Part shown: in pieces, positions 19,417-29,052 of the stretch | Numbering within the stretch: position 1 is the first letter of the stretch | Layout: each line of letters starts with the position of its first letter | From: Vibrio marisflavi CECT 7928 | GTDB taxonomy: Bacteria; Pseudomonadota; Gammaproteobacteria; Enterobacterales; Vibrionaceae | Length of the DNA stretch: 64,000 nucleotides | Assembly: GCF_921294215.1 (NCBI RefSeq) | Contig: NZ_CAKLDM010000002.1 | Location: 2,666,001-2,730,000 of the forward strand | Reading direction: 5' to 3' | Made by a program: the position numbers and the translations under genes | Notes under the pieces: generated by a model | What the model saw: only the letters and a program-made list of their open reading frames with translations | Told to the model about the DNA's origin: nothing | Database searches by the model: none

Positions 19417-20334
19417 TTATTCTTGCTCGGCACCTTCGCTATTAGGCAAAATCATATAGGTGCCGATAAAATCTACGGCAGGGGTGTCACCACTGTAAAT
19501 CGTAACGTTAATCACCACTCTCGCTTTTCGACCAGAAGCCAGCCTATCGAGATCTCCACTTATACCATCTAAAGAAGTCGAAGCGACAGGAGAAAACTCT
19601 ACTGGCAAGCGGTAACGTATGCGGCTATCAGCTAAGACGATATCTCCAGTAAGATTGCGCTCTTTCATCAGAAGCCAAGTCATCCCCCAGCCAGTCAACG
19701 TCGCCAGCGTAAATGCCGATCCTGCAAACATTGTGTTGTGAGGGTTTAGGTTCGGGTTCAATTGCGCAGAGCATTCAAACTGATAACCATTGTACTGGTT
19801 AATTTTGATGCCCATTTTATCGCTGATAGGGATCTGCTTTTCCCAGCGTTGCTGCAGCTCGCTACACCACTCTGGTTTTCTCAACACGTCAGCCATCGGG
19901 TCTAACTGCTTAACCATTTGCTGGTGACGTACTGGACCACGTTGATCGTTGAGCTCACCCCGCGCTTCAAAGCCATTTTTTTGATAAAACGGAATGGCGT
20001 CTTCTCGAGCGTTACATACCAATCTCTTTGCGCCTTCTTGGCGAGCTAGAGATTCTAGAGCAACCAGTACAAGCGATCCCATACCTTTACCTTGCCTACC
20101 ACCTTTAACCGCCATAAAACGAACCTGACCTTCATGATCAGGCGTAATGTATAGACGACCAATTGCAATTGGTTTACCCCGACCATCGACGATCATCCGG
20201 TGATGACTCATCATATCGTATTCATCACGCTCAGAGCCAAGAGGCATCTGCCAAGGCTCACGAAGCATTTGCCAGCGAAAGTGATAATACTTATTTAGCT
20301 GATTGTCTGTTTTTGGCGTAATCAGTTTAAACAT
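19417..20334 (-). CDS. GNAT acetyltransferase fused to hotdog thioesterase (YiiD/FabY-like)
   Basis: 305 aa, two domains. Residues 1-145 are a GNAT acetyltransferase with the acetyl-CoA loop VKGGRQGKGMGSL (about 80-92) and the late motif AIPFYQKNGFEARGEL. Residues about 160-300 form a YiiD-type hotdog thioesterase domain (LNPHNTMFAGSAFTLATLTGWGM). E. coli YiiD/FabY has the same architecture and has been linked to the start of fatty acid synthesis; I infer a similar role in acyl metabolism. It follows dtd and yihY on the minus strand with an 83-base gap and converges with the AsmA-like gene. Confidence 0.9.
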   Translation of the reverse strand: MFKLITPKTDNQLNKYYHFRWQMLREPWQMPLGSERDEYDMMSHHRMIVDGRGKPIAIGRLYITPDHEGQVRFMAVKGGRQGKGMGSLVLVALESLARQEGAKRLVCNAREDAIPFYQKNGFEARGELNDQRGPVRHQQMVKQLDPMADVLRKPEWCSELQQRWEKQIPISDKMGIKINQYNGYQFECSAQLNPNLNPHNTMFAGSAFTLATLTGWGMTWLLMKERNLTGDIVLADSRIRYRLPVEFSPVASTSLDGISGDLDRLASGRKARVVINVTIYSGDTPAVDFIGTYMILPNSEGAEQE

Positions 20335-20417
20335 TCATTTTTCTCAACATTTTATAATTCGTGTGCCACTAACGAGGATGAACCGCATATCAAGTTTAGG
20401 CTATGGGGGTGTTTGTT

Positions 20418-20852
20418 CTAGACTTGCAACCAAAACGTCACAGGGCCATCGTTCACTAACGACACTTTCATGTCCGCAGCAAAACGACCTCGCTCCGTTG
20501 CAATAACGGTTTCACAGTGGTTACAAAAAGATTGGTAAAGTTGCTCAGCCTTTTCCGGACTAGCACCTCGAGAAAAGCCAGCTCTCGTGCCTTTCTTGGT
20601 ATCTGCAGGTAACGTAAATTGAGAAACAACCAAGAGTTTGCCATCAACTTGCTTAACGTTTAAATTCATTTTCCCTTCCGCATCTTCAAACACTCGGTAA
20701 GTAGACACGCGTTCCATCAATCTTTTTGCTTTGGCATCGTCATCATCTTTTTCTACCCCAAGCAGCACAAGTAGACCTTTGTCTATTTCGCCGACCACTT
20801 CACCGTTAACCCTAACGGCAGCTTCACTTACTCTTTGTATCAGGGCTATCAC
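20418..20852 (-). CDS. dtd: D-aminoacyl-tRNA deacylase
   Basis: 144 aa. Dtd hydrolyses D-amino acids (and glycine) wrongly joined to tRNA. Both signature segments are present: the SQFTLPAD segment near residue 77 (SQxT) and [10 protein letters not shown] at the C terminus (GPxT), which form the cross-subunit active site. It starts at a GTG (20852) with AAGGA upstream, inside the last codons of the yihY homologue (29-base overlap), so the two are translationally linked. Confidence 0.97.
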   Translation of the reverse strand: MIALIQRVSEAAVRVNGEVVGEIDKGLLVLLGVEKDDDDAKAKRLMERVSTYRVFEDAEGKMNLNVKQVDGKLLVVSQFTLPADTKKGTRAGFSRGASPEKAEQLYQSFCNHCETVIATERGRFAADMKVSLVNDGPVTFWLQV

Positions 20853-21738
20853 TTACTTTTCCTTCGATGCTGTTCGCTGACTGAGCAGCAAAGTCTATCA
20901 CGTTCGGTTTCAAGCTCCAGCTTTCATGCTCACCCAACGCAGCGGTGATCTCAGCACCAATTAAAACAATGAACCAACTTAAATATACCCAAATAAACAA
21001 TATGGGAATAGCGGCCAAAGCACCATATATCAATTGATAAGAAGGAAAATGTGTGATGTAAAGCGTAAATAGCTTTTTGCTTAACTCAAACAAAACCGCA
21101 GCTGAAAAAGCACCAGCCATTGCATGATACAAACGAACTTTAAGATTTGGCACCAATATATACAGGCCAGCAAAAGTGAAAAATGACAGCAAAAACGGCA
21201 GCCATTTCAACATCAAGTTATACACGCCAGTAATCGTATCGTAATCCAAAATTTTGAGTGATACGACGTAGGAAGAAATGGCAATACTGGTTCCCGCTAA
21301 AATGGGCCCCAAAGTGAGAACCATCCAGTACATCGAAAATGAATACACTGCGCGGCGTTTATTCTTAACACGCCAAATATAATTTAGATTCTTATCAATA
21401 TTAGCAATCAGAGCCAAAGCAGCTACAAACAATACGCCACTACCAACAGCAGTCATTTTTCCTGTATTGGCGATAAATTCAGATAATGCTTGGCGAACCG
21501 CATCCCCAGCCGTTGGCACAAAGTTAGTAATGATGAAGTCTTGAATGGTATCGCCCACATTAGAGAAAGCCGAAACTGACGACAAAACAGATAGAAGTAC
21601 AGTCAACATCGGCACGATAGAAAGCAAAGATATATAAGCCAGATAACCTGCGCTAACATTCACTCTATCGTGCTTAATCCTATTGAATAGGTAACGAACA
21701 AATCCTTGTGTTTCAATAAGAAAGTTATCGACTTTCAA
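20824..21738 (-). CDS. YihY/BrkB-family inner-membrane protein
   Basis: About 304 aa. A polytopic membrane protein of the YihY/virulence factor BrkB family (once misnamed RNase BN). At least six hydrophobic segments are visible, with the family blocks [38 protein letters not shown] and [20 protein letters not shown]. Its biochemical function is unknown. I chose the TTG at 21738, seven bases after GGGGGT and giving the same N-terminal length as E. coli YihY; ATG at 21768 and 21774 are alternatives without a ribosome site. It overlaps dtd. Confidence 0.9.
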   Translation of the reverse strand: MKVDNFLIETQGFVRYLFNRIKHDRVNVSAGYLAYISLLSIVPMLTVLLSVLSSVSAFSNVGDTIQDFIITNFVPTAGDAVRQALSEFIANTGKMTAVGSGVLFVAALALIANIDKNLNYIWRVKNKRRAVYSFSMYWMVLTLGPILAGTSIAISSYVVSLKILDYDTITGVYNLMLKWLPFLLSFFTFAGLYILVPNLKVRLYHAMAGAFSAAVLFELSKKLFTLYITHFPSYQLIYGALAAIPILFIWVYLSWFIVLIGAEITAALGEHESWSLKPNVIDFAAQSANSIEGKVSDSPDTKSK

Positions 21739-21873
21739 TCGACTACCCCCAGGGTCAAATGACCTCATCAACATACTTAACTCTGTTAAGTGTAACAAAT
21801 GGTCGGCAAATCTTACCCCTTCAAACACCTAGCTCATTAGATTCTCATCAACGACTCGCAAGAAGGGTGCAAG

Positions 21874-23838
21874 TTAATGTTGGTTTTGATAGTCTTCTAG
21901 AGCTTTATAATAATCTTTTTCATAAGCTAGCGATCCCCATAACGCATGTGCTTTAGCTTGGCGAACCACTTCAGGCTCGACAATTTTTTCCTCTAATGAG
22001 TCACTTTTGGGGTCATAAAGGTACGTCGCGGGTGCTTTTTCCGGCCTAATAACCACCAACTCATTTTGAGCATTGAGCCAACCAAAGTTACGATCTCTTT
22101 GCATCAACGCCCTCTGCTTATTTAACGGCACTTTCTTCGTCAAATCGTGGCCTATCATAGGTGTATAGCCGCTAATACCAGCTAATGAAAGTAGTGTTGG
22201 TGACATATCTATCTGACTAACTAACCGCTTATCAATGTGAGCAGGAATAGACTTACCAAGAATAATGGCTGGAATATGGAAGTGCCCAACAGGAACAGGT
22301 AAAGAGCCCGTTGCTCTAGAGTCATGGTCAGCGATCACTAAGAAAATAGTGTCATCCCAATAAGTAGATTTTCTAGCCTTATCGATAAACTTACCAACCG
22401 CATAATCCGCGTATTTCACTGCATTCTCTAGAGTCGCATTCGGCGAATTATAATGCTTTATCGTTCCTTCAGGGTATTCATATGGCGTATGGTTTGAAGA
22501 GGTAAAGACCAAGCTGAAAAACGGTTTTCCTTCTTTGTTTAACTTGGTGAATTCTTGATCAGCTTTATCAAAAAGGTCTTCATCTGACGCGCCCCAAGAA
22601 CCAACAAACTTTGGCGAGTTGAACGTTGGTAAGTCTTTGATATCTGTAAAACCATTGCCTAAGAAAAAGCTTTTCATGTTGTCGAAGTGACTTTCACCAC
22701 CATAAACAAACTGAGTGACATATCCTTTCGACTTGAGTAAGTCAGCGATAGTAAAAAAATCCGTCTGACTTTTACCAAGCTTAACAACAGCCCGCGAAGG
22801 TGTGGGGGTAAAGCCGGTAATTACAGCTTCAATTCCGCGAACAGAACGTGTCCCAGTTGAATACATGTTGGTGAATGCCCAGCCTTCATTCATTAGCCGA
22901 TCTAAATTCGGTGAAGTATCAATGCCACCAAGGCTTTTAACATATCGAGCTCCCTGGCTTTCCATCAGAACAATGACAATATTTTTTGGGGCACTTTCTT
23001 TTGGTGATTGGTGATAAGTTAACGTTGGTTGTTCACTAGATTCAAATTTGCGCTGCCCAACATTCATTGAGTCTCTCACAACTTCAATCACCTCCTTCTC
23101 AGGCATGTTAGGGTAAAAATCAAAGGCACTTTTTTCAGAGCTCATCTGTTTTGCTGCGAATATTACAGAGTAAGAAGAATTTAGAATTAGGTCATTCACC
23201 ATTGGATCGCTAGAGTACGCAACTAACGCTGGATTTAATGGACGATGCCCCAGTGTTGAGCGAGCGCCCATAACACCAATAGCCACAACTAAGATGGCCA
23301 AAAACGGACGCCAATACCACTTTTGGTAGTGAAGATTGCTAACCAAAGAGCGAGTCCAGCGCCAACCTACATATAAGGTCAATATGGTTGTGGCAGTCGA
23401 AATAAACAGCTCAAGCTTGTAACCGGTCCAGAGCATACTAAACACTTCTTTGGGGTAAATAAGGTATTCAATAAAGTTCCGGTTTGGCCTAAGGTCATAT
23501 TGTAAAATAAACGGTGGAGTGGCAACTTCCATATAGACTACTAGCCACAGTCCAGCGGTTATCCAAACCCGTAATAACCAATTCCAAATTTTACCAACAA
23601 CATTGTCGAATGACAGAAGCGTGGCTAGCAGCGCTGGCAGAATCAACAAATAGCTTACTGACGCTAGATCAATTCGAACTCCTCTACCTAATACCGTCAG
23701 CCAGTCACTAATGCTGGGTAACCTCTCATAAAGCCATATAGATAATACCAACCTAGAGATACCAAATAGAGCCAAAATAACCAATGCTGATATAACAATG
23801 GGGTAAAGCACGCCCAGTCTCTTTTTGAATATATTCAT
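21874..23838 (-). CDS. LTA-synthase-like phosphoglycerol transferase (sulfatase family)
   Basis: 654 aa. Five membrane segments in residues 1-190 precede a periplasmic alkaline-phosphatase-fold domain (about 285-600). The likely metal and catalytic residues are visible: E293 (VLMES), the nucleophile T330 in TGTRSVRG, WGASD at 415-419, H450 and DHD at 504-506. Known family members move phosphoglycerol or phosphoethanolamine from lipids onto sugars or polymers; in Gram-negatives they include OpgB- and EptA-like enzymes. The substrate here cannot be told from sequence. It is divergent from a GDPD-like gene (247-base gap), which would act on glycerophosphodiesters, suggesting related chemistry. 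Confidence 0.88.
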   Translation of the reverse strand: MNIFKKRLGVLYPIVISALVILALFGISRLVLSIWLYERLPSISDWLTVLGRGVRIDLASVSYLLILPALLATLLSFDNVVGKIWNWLLRVWITAGLWLVVYMEVATPPFILQYDLRPNRNFIEYLIYPKEVFSMLWTGYKLELFISTATTILTLYVGWRWTRSLVSNLHYQKWYWRPFLAILVVAIGVMGARSTLGHRPLNPALVAYSSDPMVNDLILNSSYSVIFAAKQMSSEKSAFDFYPNMPEKEVIEVVRDSMNVGQRKFESSEQPTLTYHQSPKESAPKNIVIVLMESQGARYVKSLGGIDTSPNLDRLMNEGWAFTNMYSTGTRSVRGIEAVITGFTPTPSRAVVKLGKSQTDFFTIADLLKSKGYVTQFVYGGESHFDNMKSFFLGNGFTDIKDLPTFNSPKFVGSWGASDEDLFDKADQEFTKLNKEGKPFFSLVFTSSNHTPYEYPEGTIKHYNSPNATLENAVKYADYAVGKFIDKARKSTYWDDTIFLVIADHDSRATGSLPVPVGHFHIPAIILGKSIPAHIDKRLVSQIDMSPTLLSLAGISGYTPMIGHDLTKKVPLNKQRALMQRDRNFGWLNAQNELVVIRPEKAPATYLYDPKSDSLEEKIVEPEVVRQAKAHALWGSLAYEKDYYKALEDYQNQH

Positions 23839-24085
23839 TTCAGTCCCTTGAAAAGATATCTATTTGAGTACTACAAACTTTAGTTTGAATTGGTAGATAA
23901 CTATTGACTACATTTAGGATATAGCCTTCCAATAGACTGCGCGTAATATGAGTAAAGCTCAACGCCCGAATATGAGAGTTTTGACCAGACTCTTGTTTGA
24001 GAAACAAAATAGAGCATTAACTCAACAGTAAAGATATAGTTGTCACATTGGTTCTCAGCTACCCTCAACTATCTTAGGTGTCTGA

Positions 24086-24946
24086 ATGAAAAAAATTTTT
24101 CTTGTCGCGATAGTTATCATCGCTATAGGCGTCTATGGGTTAAATAAATATGTTGAATCTCAGCTCGAAAAGATGACACATAACAATGCGTACGATAACT
24201 GCAATAAAATATGGTCGGCAAGAGGCTTATACTCAGATCGGAGTACCGAAAATACGATAGAAAGCTTCCAAAAGGCGTTTGCTGCGGGTGCTAAAGGGGC
24301 AGAAGTAGATTTTTTTTATGACCCGGAGACTCAAGTATTTTATGTTACTCATGATAGCATTGTACGCAATCCTGATGGTTCAATAGAAGATCCTAATGCC
24401 CTAACTCTTGAACAACTCCTCTCGTATTTTGGCAATCAATATTATTGGTGGCTCGACTATAAAAATTTAGGGCGTATTACTAGTGAGCAAACCCAAGCCG
24501 CTATTAGAAGGCTTCAGGTGATTATGGACAAAAATCAAGGGCTCAAGGAGAAGGTATACATTGAAGGCTCCAACCCGTTGATGGTTAGCGAGTACACTAG
24601 AGCAGGCTTTAAAACTATCCTCGCGCTAGATTTACTACCTGCTAGCAATCCATTATCTGAGTATTTGGTGAATCTATACAAAATTGCATATTACTTTTCA
24701 GACATAACTGTTGTAGCCAGCCGTGCTACACATAGAGTAAACCCAGAAAACCCTAAATATACCACTCGCATCCAAGAGCAGTTTTCTAATATTCCGATTT
24801 TCTTGTTCCATACACCAGATGATCCAAAATATTTGCAAGAGTTAATGGACGACCCTTTGGTTAGAGTAATTTTGGTCGGGGCCGGCCAGAGCATAGATAG
24901 ATTTGATATCAGCAATTGCTCTCAGAAAGCTTCAACCAACAACTAA
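24086..24946 (+). CDS. GDPD-like periplasmic protein lacking the HRG histidine
   Basis: 286 aa. An N-terminal hydrophobic segment (about 3-19) anchors or exports the protein. The rest looks like a glycerophosphodiester phosphodiesterase/PI-PLC-type TIM barrel: STENTIESF (53-61), GAEVD with Glu73 and Asp75, THD with His89, and a lysine in WLDYK (126). The usual first catalytic motif HRG reads A45-R46-G47, so the general acid/base histidine is missing. It may be inactive, use another residue, or have another role. It starts with ATG at 24086 and converges on typA at a shared terminator. Weakly similar to other annotated GDPD proteins; function not established. Confidence 0.7.
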   Translation: MKKIFLVAIVIIAIGVYGLNKYVESQLEKMTHNNAYDNCNKIWSARGLYSDRSTENTIESFQKAFAAGAKGAEVDFFYDPETQVFYVTHDSIVRNPDGSIEDPNALTLEQLLSYFGNQYYWWLDYKNLGRITSEQTQAAIRRLQVIMDKNQGLKEKVYIEGSNPLMVSEYTRAGFKTILALDLLPASNPLSEYLVNLYKIAYYFSDITVVASRATHRVNPENPKYTTRIQEQFSNIPIFLFHTPDDPKYLQELMDDPLVRVILVGAGQSIDRFDISNCSQKASTNN

Positions 24947-24959
24947 CCTCCACAAACAA

Positions 24960-24990
24960 AAACACCCCAAGCTTGGGGTGTTTCGCTTTT
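24960..24990. terminator. Bidirectional terminator between GDPD-like gene and typA
   Basis: A perfect 24-base palindrome at 24960-24983 (arms AAACACCCCAAG and CTTGGGGTGTTT), with T-rich sequence following. It can serve both converging genes. Confidence 0.88.
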
Positions 24991-25009
24991 AGAGTTCTAT
25001 TCTTCAGCT

Positions 25010-26839
25010 TTATTTCGCCGCGCGACTTGCACGTTTACGATCGTTTTCCGTTAGGTGTTTCTTACGAATACGGATGTTTTCTGGTGTCACTTCTACTAGT
25101 TCATCGTCATCGATAAACTCAAGTGCTTGCTCTAACGTGTACTTGATTGCAGGTGTTAGAACCTGAGCATCATCAGTTCCTGACGCACGAACGTTAGTCA
25201 GCTGCTTGCCTTTTAGGCAGTTTACTGTTAGGTCGTTAGAGCGGTTGTGAATACCAATGATTTGGCCTTCGTACACTTCGTCTGCGTGCTCAGCAAATAG
25301 GCGACCGCGCTCTTGCAGGTTAAACAGCGCATAAGTCAACGCTTTACCCGTCGCGTTTGAAATCAATACACCATTGATACGCTGGCCAATCTCACCGCCT
25401 TTATGTGGGCCGTAGTGATCAAACGTATGATAAAGCAGACCTGAACCTGAAGTTAGGGTCATGAACTCAGTTTGGAAACCGATAAGACCACGTGAAGGCA
25501 TCATAAAGTCCATACGTACACGGCCTTTGCCGTCAGGCGCCATATCGGTTAGCTCACCTTTACGAAGACCAATGTTTTCCATTATGCCACCTTGATGCTC
25601 TTCTACCACATCAATAGTAACTGTCTCATAAGGTTCCATTAGCTGACCATCTTCTTCTTTGATGATAACTTCTGGGCGAGATACGGCTAGCTCGAAACCT
25701 TCTCGACGCATATTTTCAATCAAGATAGAAAGGTGAAGCTCACCACGACCAGAAACACGGAATTTATCAGGGTCTTCAGTTTGCTCTACACGAAGCGCAA
25801 CATTGTGTACTAGTTCTTTTTCCAAGCGTTCAAGGATGTTACGTGACGTTACGTACTTACCTTCTTTACCAGCAAATGGAGAAGTATTGACTTGGAAAGT
25901 CATGGTTACAGTAGGCTCATCAACCGAAAGCGGAGTCATTGCTTCGACATTGTTTTGGTCACAAATTGTGTCGGAAATCTTCAGCTCACCAAGACCTGTA
26001 ATTGCAACAATATCACCAGCATTCGCTTGTTCAACTTCATGGCGTTCAAGGCCTAAATAACCAAGTACAGTGCCAACTTTACCGTTACGCTTGCTGCCAT
26101 CTGCACTCACAATTGTTACTTGCTGGTTTGGAGCAACAGTACCACGCGTAACACGAGCAACACCAATAACACCTACATATGAGCTGTAGTCTAGCTGAGA
26201 AACTTGCATTTGTAGCGAGCCTTCAACGTCCACTTTTGGTGGTTCAACTGTATCGACAACCGCTTGGAATAGTGGCTCCATGTCCTCGCCTACTTCACCT
26301 TCTTCTAGGCTTGCCCAACCATTAAGTGCAGATGCGTACACCACTTGGAAATCAAGCTGGTCATCTGAAGCACCTAAGTTATCAAACAAGTCAAACACTT
26401 GATCCATAACCCAATCAGGGCGTGCACCAGGGCGGTCAATCTTGTTGATAACAACAATTGGCTTCAAGCCGTGTGCAAACGCTTTTTGTGTCACGAAGCG
26501 TGTTTGTGGCATTGGACCATCAACAGCATCAACAATAAGCAACACAGAGTCGACCATAGACATGATACGCTCAACTTCACCACCGAAGTCTGCGTGTCCC
26601 GGAGTATCTACGATGTTGATTCGGTAGTCGTTCCAGTTAATCGCAGTATTTTTCGCAAGAATAGTAATACCGCGCTCTTTTTCAATGTCGTTCGAGTCCA
26701 TGACTCGCTCTTCAGCTTCACCGCGAGATTCTAGTGTGCCTGACTGCTGTAGCAGCTTATCAACCAAGGTTGTTTTGCCGTGGTCAACGTGGGCAATGAT
26801 CGCGATATTTCTTAACTTATCAATCTGTGGAGTGGCCAT
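25010..26839 (-). CDS. typA: Ribosome-associated translational GTPase TypA/BipA
   Basis: 609 aa, full length. TypA is an EF-G-like GTPase that binds the ribosome and supports 50S assembly and stress or cold growth. G motifs are intact: [10 protein letters not shown] (G1), DTPGHADF (G3), NKIDRPGA (G4). The EF-G-like domains and the TypA-specific C-terminal domain ([20 protein letters not shown]) follow. The start is ATG at 26839; the 490-base gap upstream is shared with glnA and holds mostly glnA control elements. Confidence 0.98.
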   Translation of the reverse strand: MATPQIDKLRNIAIIAHVDHGKTTLVDKLLQQSGTLESRGEAEERVMDSNDIEKERGITILAKNTAINWNDYRINIVDTPGHADFGGEVERIMSMVDSVLLIVDAVDGPMPQTRFVTQKAFAHGLKPIVVINKIDRPGARPDWVMDQVFDLFDNLGASDDQLDFQVVYASALNGWASLEEGEVGEDMEPLFQAVVDTVEPPKVDVEGSLQMQVSQLDYSSYVGVIGVARVTRGTVAPNQQVTIVSADGSKRNGKVGTVLGYLGLERHEVEQANAGDIVAITGLGELKISDTICDQNNVEAMTPLSVDEPTVTMTFQVNTSPFAGKEGKYVTSRNILERLEKELVHNVALRVEQTEDPDKFRVSGRGELHLSILIENMRREGFELAVSRPEVIIKEEDGQLMEPYETVTIDVVEEHQGGIMENIGLRKGELTDMAPDGKGRVRMDFMMPSRGLIGFQTEFMTLTSGSGLLYHTFDHYGPHKGGEIGQRINGVLISNATGKALTYALFNLQERGRLFAEHADEVYEGQIIGIHNRSNDLTVNCLKGKQLTNVRASGTDDAQVLTPAIKYTLEQALEFIDDDELVEVTPENIRIRKKHLTENDRKRASRAAK

Positions 26840-27114
26840 GGATTTCGATTCACTTTATAAAAGAAGTAAGCTTTTCTACTGACTATCAGTTGAAGTCTAC
26901 ATTCTTGATTAAAAAAACGGCCATAATGTACCAGATTTTGACGAAAAACCCAGAAATATGTGATCTAACACGTTACATTTCATTGTCAATCGTGGCTAAG
27001 TCAACAGAATTCGAACTCACTTTCCATATCACTCCAATCATATTGACATCAAATCGAAAGAAAGGCTGAATATCATACAAGTAACTATTCACCTTGGTGC
27101 AAAGCCCATCATTT

Positions 27115-27151
27115 TGCACCATTTTGGACGCACAAAGCACCACAACAGTGC
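27115..27151 (+). promoter_or_regulatory. Two NtrC-type binding sites upstream of glnA
   Basis: Site 1, 27115-27132, is TGCACCATTTTGGACGCA, a good left half and a weaker right half. Site 2, 27137-27151, is GCACCACAACAGTGC, matching the GCAC-N7-GTGC core exactly. Their centres are about 20 bases apart, two helix turns, as expected for an enhancer pair. A further half-site, GCACCA, lies at 27161. Site 2 is about 95 bases before the predicted start of the sigma-54 transcript. Confidence 0.75.
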
Positions 27152-27211
27152 AAAACAACGCACCACAGAAAAGCAACACACATAAGATACTGAATTTATT
27201 GACTATATTTT

Positions 27212-27228
27212 TTGGCACGTTTTTAGCT
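27212..27228 (+). promoter_or_regulatory. Sigma-54 promoter of glnA
   Basis: TTGGCACGTTTTTAGCT has the GG and GC doublets 12 bases apart (214 and 226) and TGGCAC, close to glnAp2 of enteric bacteria. With the NtrC sites upstream it makes a complete nitrogen-controlled promoter. Confidence 0.85.
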
Positions 27229-27329
27229 AACTTGGAGTCAGCATCGATTAATCCATTTGAAACATTAATCAATGCTAGATTTCTTTATTCTGGCTTAAAC
27301 CGCTTTAACAACACTGGAGGTTATCCAAG

Positions 27330-28739
27330 ATGTCAGTAGAAAATGTTCTTTCACTTATCCAAGAGAACGAAGTTAAGTTTGTCGATCTACGTTTCACAGA
27401 TACAAAAGGTAAAGAGCAGCACATCTCTATTCCTGCTCATCAAATCGATGCTGACTTTTTTGAAGAAGGTAAGATGTTCGATGGTTCTTCAGTTGCTGGC
27501 TGGAAAGGTATCAACGAATCAGACATGGTGATGATGCCTGATGCTTCTTCTGCGGTACTTGACCCATTCACTGAAGATGCCACTCTAAACGTTCGTTGTG
27601 ACATTTTAGAGCCTTCAACTATGCAAGGCTACGATCGCGATCCTCGCTCTATCGCCAAACGCGCAGAAGATTTCATGCGTTCTACAGGGATTGCAGACTC
27701 TGTATTGATCGGTCCTGAGCCAGAGTTCTTCTTGTTTGATGACGTTAAATTCTCTACGAATATGTCTGGTTCATTCTACAAAGTCGACGATGTTGAAGCA
27801 TCTTGGAACTCAGGTGCAGACTTCGAAGAAGGTAACAAAGGGCATCGTCCAGGAGTAAAAGGCGGTTATTTCCCTGTTGCTCCTGTTGATTCCTCTCAAG
27901 ATATCCGCTCTGCAATGTGCCTAGTGATGGAAGAGATGGGCCTTGTGGTTGAAGCACACCACCATGAAGTAGCAACAGCAGGCCAGAACGAAATCGCAAC
28001 TCGTTTCAACACACTTACGAACAAAGCAGATGAAATCCAAATCTATAAATACGTTGTTCACAACGTTGCTCACGCATTTGGTAAAACGGCTACCTTCATG
28101 CCTAAGCCACTTGTTGGTGACAACGGCAGCGGTATGCATGTTCACCAATCTCTAGCAAAAGATGGTGTTAACCTATTTGCTGGCGACAAGTATGGTGGCC
28201 TATCTGAAACAGCGCTTTACTACATCGGTGGTATCATCAAGCACGCACGCGCAATCAACGCATTTGCAAACGCATCTACAAACTCATACAAGCGTCTAGT
28301 CCCTGGCTTTGAAGCACCTGTAATGCTTGCATACTCTGCACGTAACCGTTCTGCATCTATCCGTATCCCAGTGGTGCCAAGTCCAAAAGCGCGTCGTATC
28401 GAAGTTCGTTTTGGCGATCCAACGGCGAACCCATACTTATGCTTTGCTGCAATGCTAATGGCTGGTCTTGACGGTATTAAGAACAAGCTTCACCCAGGTG
28501 ATGCTATGGATAAAGACTTATACGACCTTCCAGCAGAAGAAGCTGCAGAAATCCCAACAGTGGCATACTCACTAAAAGAAGCTCTGCAATCTCTAGACTC
28601 AGATCGTGAGTTCCTAACAGCTGGCGGTGTATTCTCTGATGACTTCATCAACTCTTACATTGAACTGAAAGAGCAAGAAGTAGAGCGTGTAAACATGACG
28701 ACTCACCCAGTTGAGTTTGAGCTTTACTACTCGGTATAA
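27330..28739 (+). CDS. glnA: Glutamine synthetase, type I
   Basis: 469 aa, full length. GlnA makes glutamine from glutamate, ammonium and ATP and is the main entry of ammonium at low concentration. Conserved blocks: DGSSVAGW (about 50-57), [11 protein letters not shown] (metal glutamate), [10 protein letters not shown], and the ATP-site [14 protein letters not shown] segment [12 protein letters not shown]. Tyr398 in KDLYDLP is the adenylylation site, so it is a GS-I-beta enzyme controlled by GlnE. ATG at 27330 follows GGAGG. Regulated by NtrC and sigma-54 as shown upstream. Confidence 0.99.
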   Translation: MSVENVLSLIQENEVKFVDLRFTDTKGKEQHISIPAHQIDADFFEEGKMFDGSSVAGWKGINESDMVMMPDASSAVLDPFTEDATLNVRCDILEPSTMQGYDRDPRSIAKRAEDFMRSTGIADSVLIGPEPEFFLFDDVKFSTNMSGSFYKVDDVEASWNSGADFEEGNKGHRPGVKGGYFPVAPVDSSQDIRSAMCLVMEEMGLVVEAHHHEVATAGQNEIATRFNTLTNKADEIQIYKYVVHNVAHAFGKTATFMPKPLVGDNGSGMHVHQSLAKDGVNLFAGDKYGGLSETALYYIGGIIKHARAINAFANASTNSYKRLVPGFEAPVMLAYSARNRSASIRIPVVPSPKARRIEVRFGDPTANPYLCFAAMLMAGLDGIKNKLHPGDAMDKDLYDLPAEEAAEIPTVAYSLKEALQSLDSDREFLTAGGVFSDDFINSYIELKEQEVERVNMTTHPVEFELYYSV

Positions 28740-28764
28740 GCCCGCATTCAAATGGATATTTACT

Positions 28765-28789
28765 AGCCCACCCTATCGGTGGGCTTTTA
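28765..28789 (+). terminator. Intrinsic terminator after glnA
   Basis: AGCCCACC (28765-28772) pairs with GGTGGGCT (28778-28785), followed by Ts. A second smaller hairpin with T tail, GCCCAA/TTGGGC at 28928-28942, lies further down. Confidence 0.88.
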
Positions 28790-28961
28790 CTTTCTATAAG
28801 CCGCCAAAATAAATCTCAAACAATTGAAAATTAAAGTGTTAATCTCAAGAAACTCATCAAGTTAGGCAGGGTATTTGCATTATGTTTACCCATTGCTGTG
28901 CATTGAAGCTCCCTTCTCTGCACCAGCGCCCAAACCTTGGGCATTTTTAAGACAAAATTGA

Positions 28962-29017
28962 TTGGGTTCTATTCAAGGATGCGTCATACTGAAAATAGCA
29001 TCGCACCAAGTTGGTGC
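28962..29017 (+). promoter_or_regulatory. ntrB (glnL) promoter with NtrC operator
   Basis: A sigma-70-like promoter, TTGGGT (28962-28967), 17 bases, CATACT (28985-28990), is followed at 29003-29017 by GCACCAAGTTGGTGC, a perfect NtrC palindrome. The operator would cover the start of transcription, as at glnLp of E. coli where NtrC represses its own operon. Confidence 0.8.
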
Positions 29018-29052
29018 AGCGCGTCTTTTTAGCCAATAGAGAGGATGAGTTT

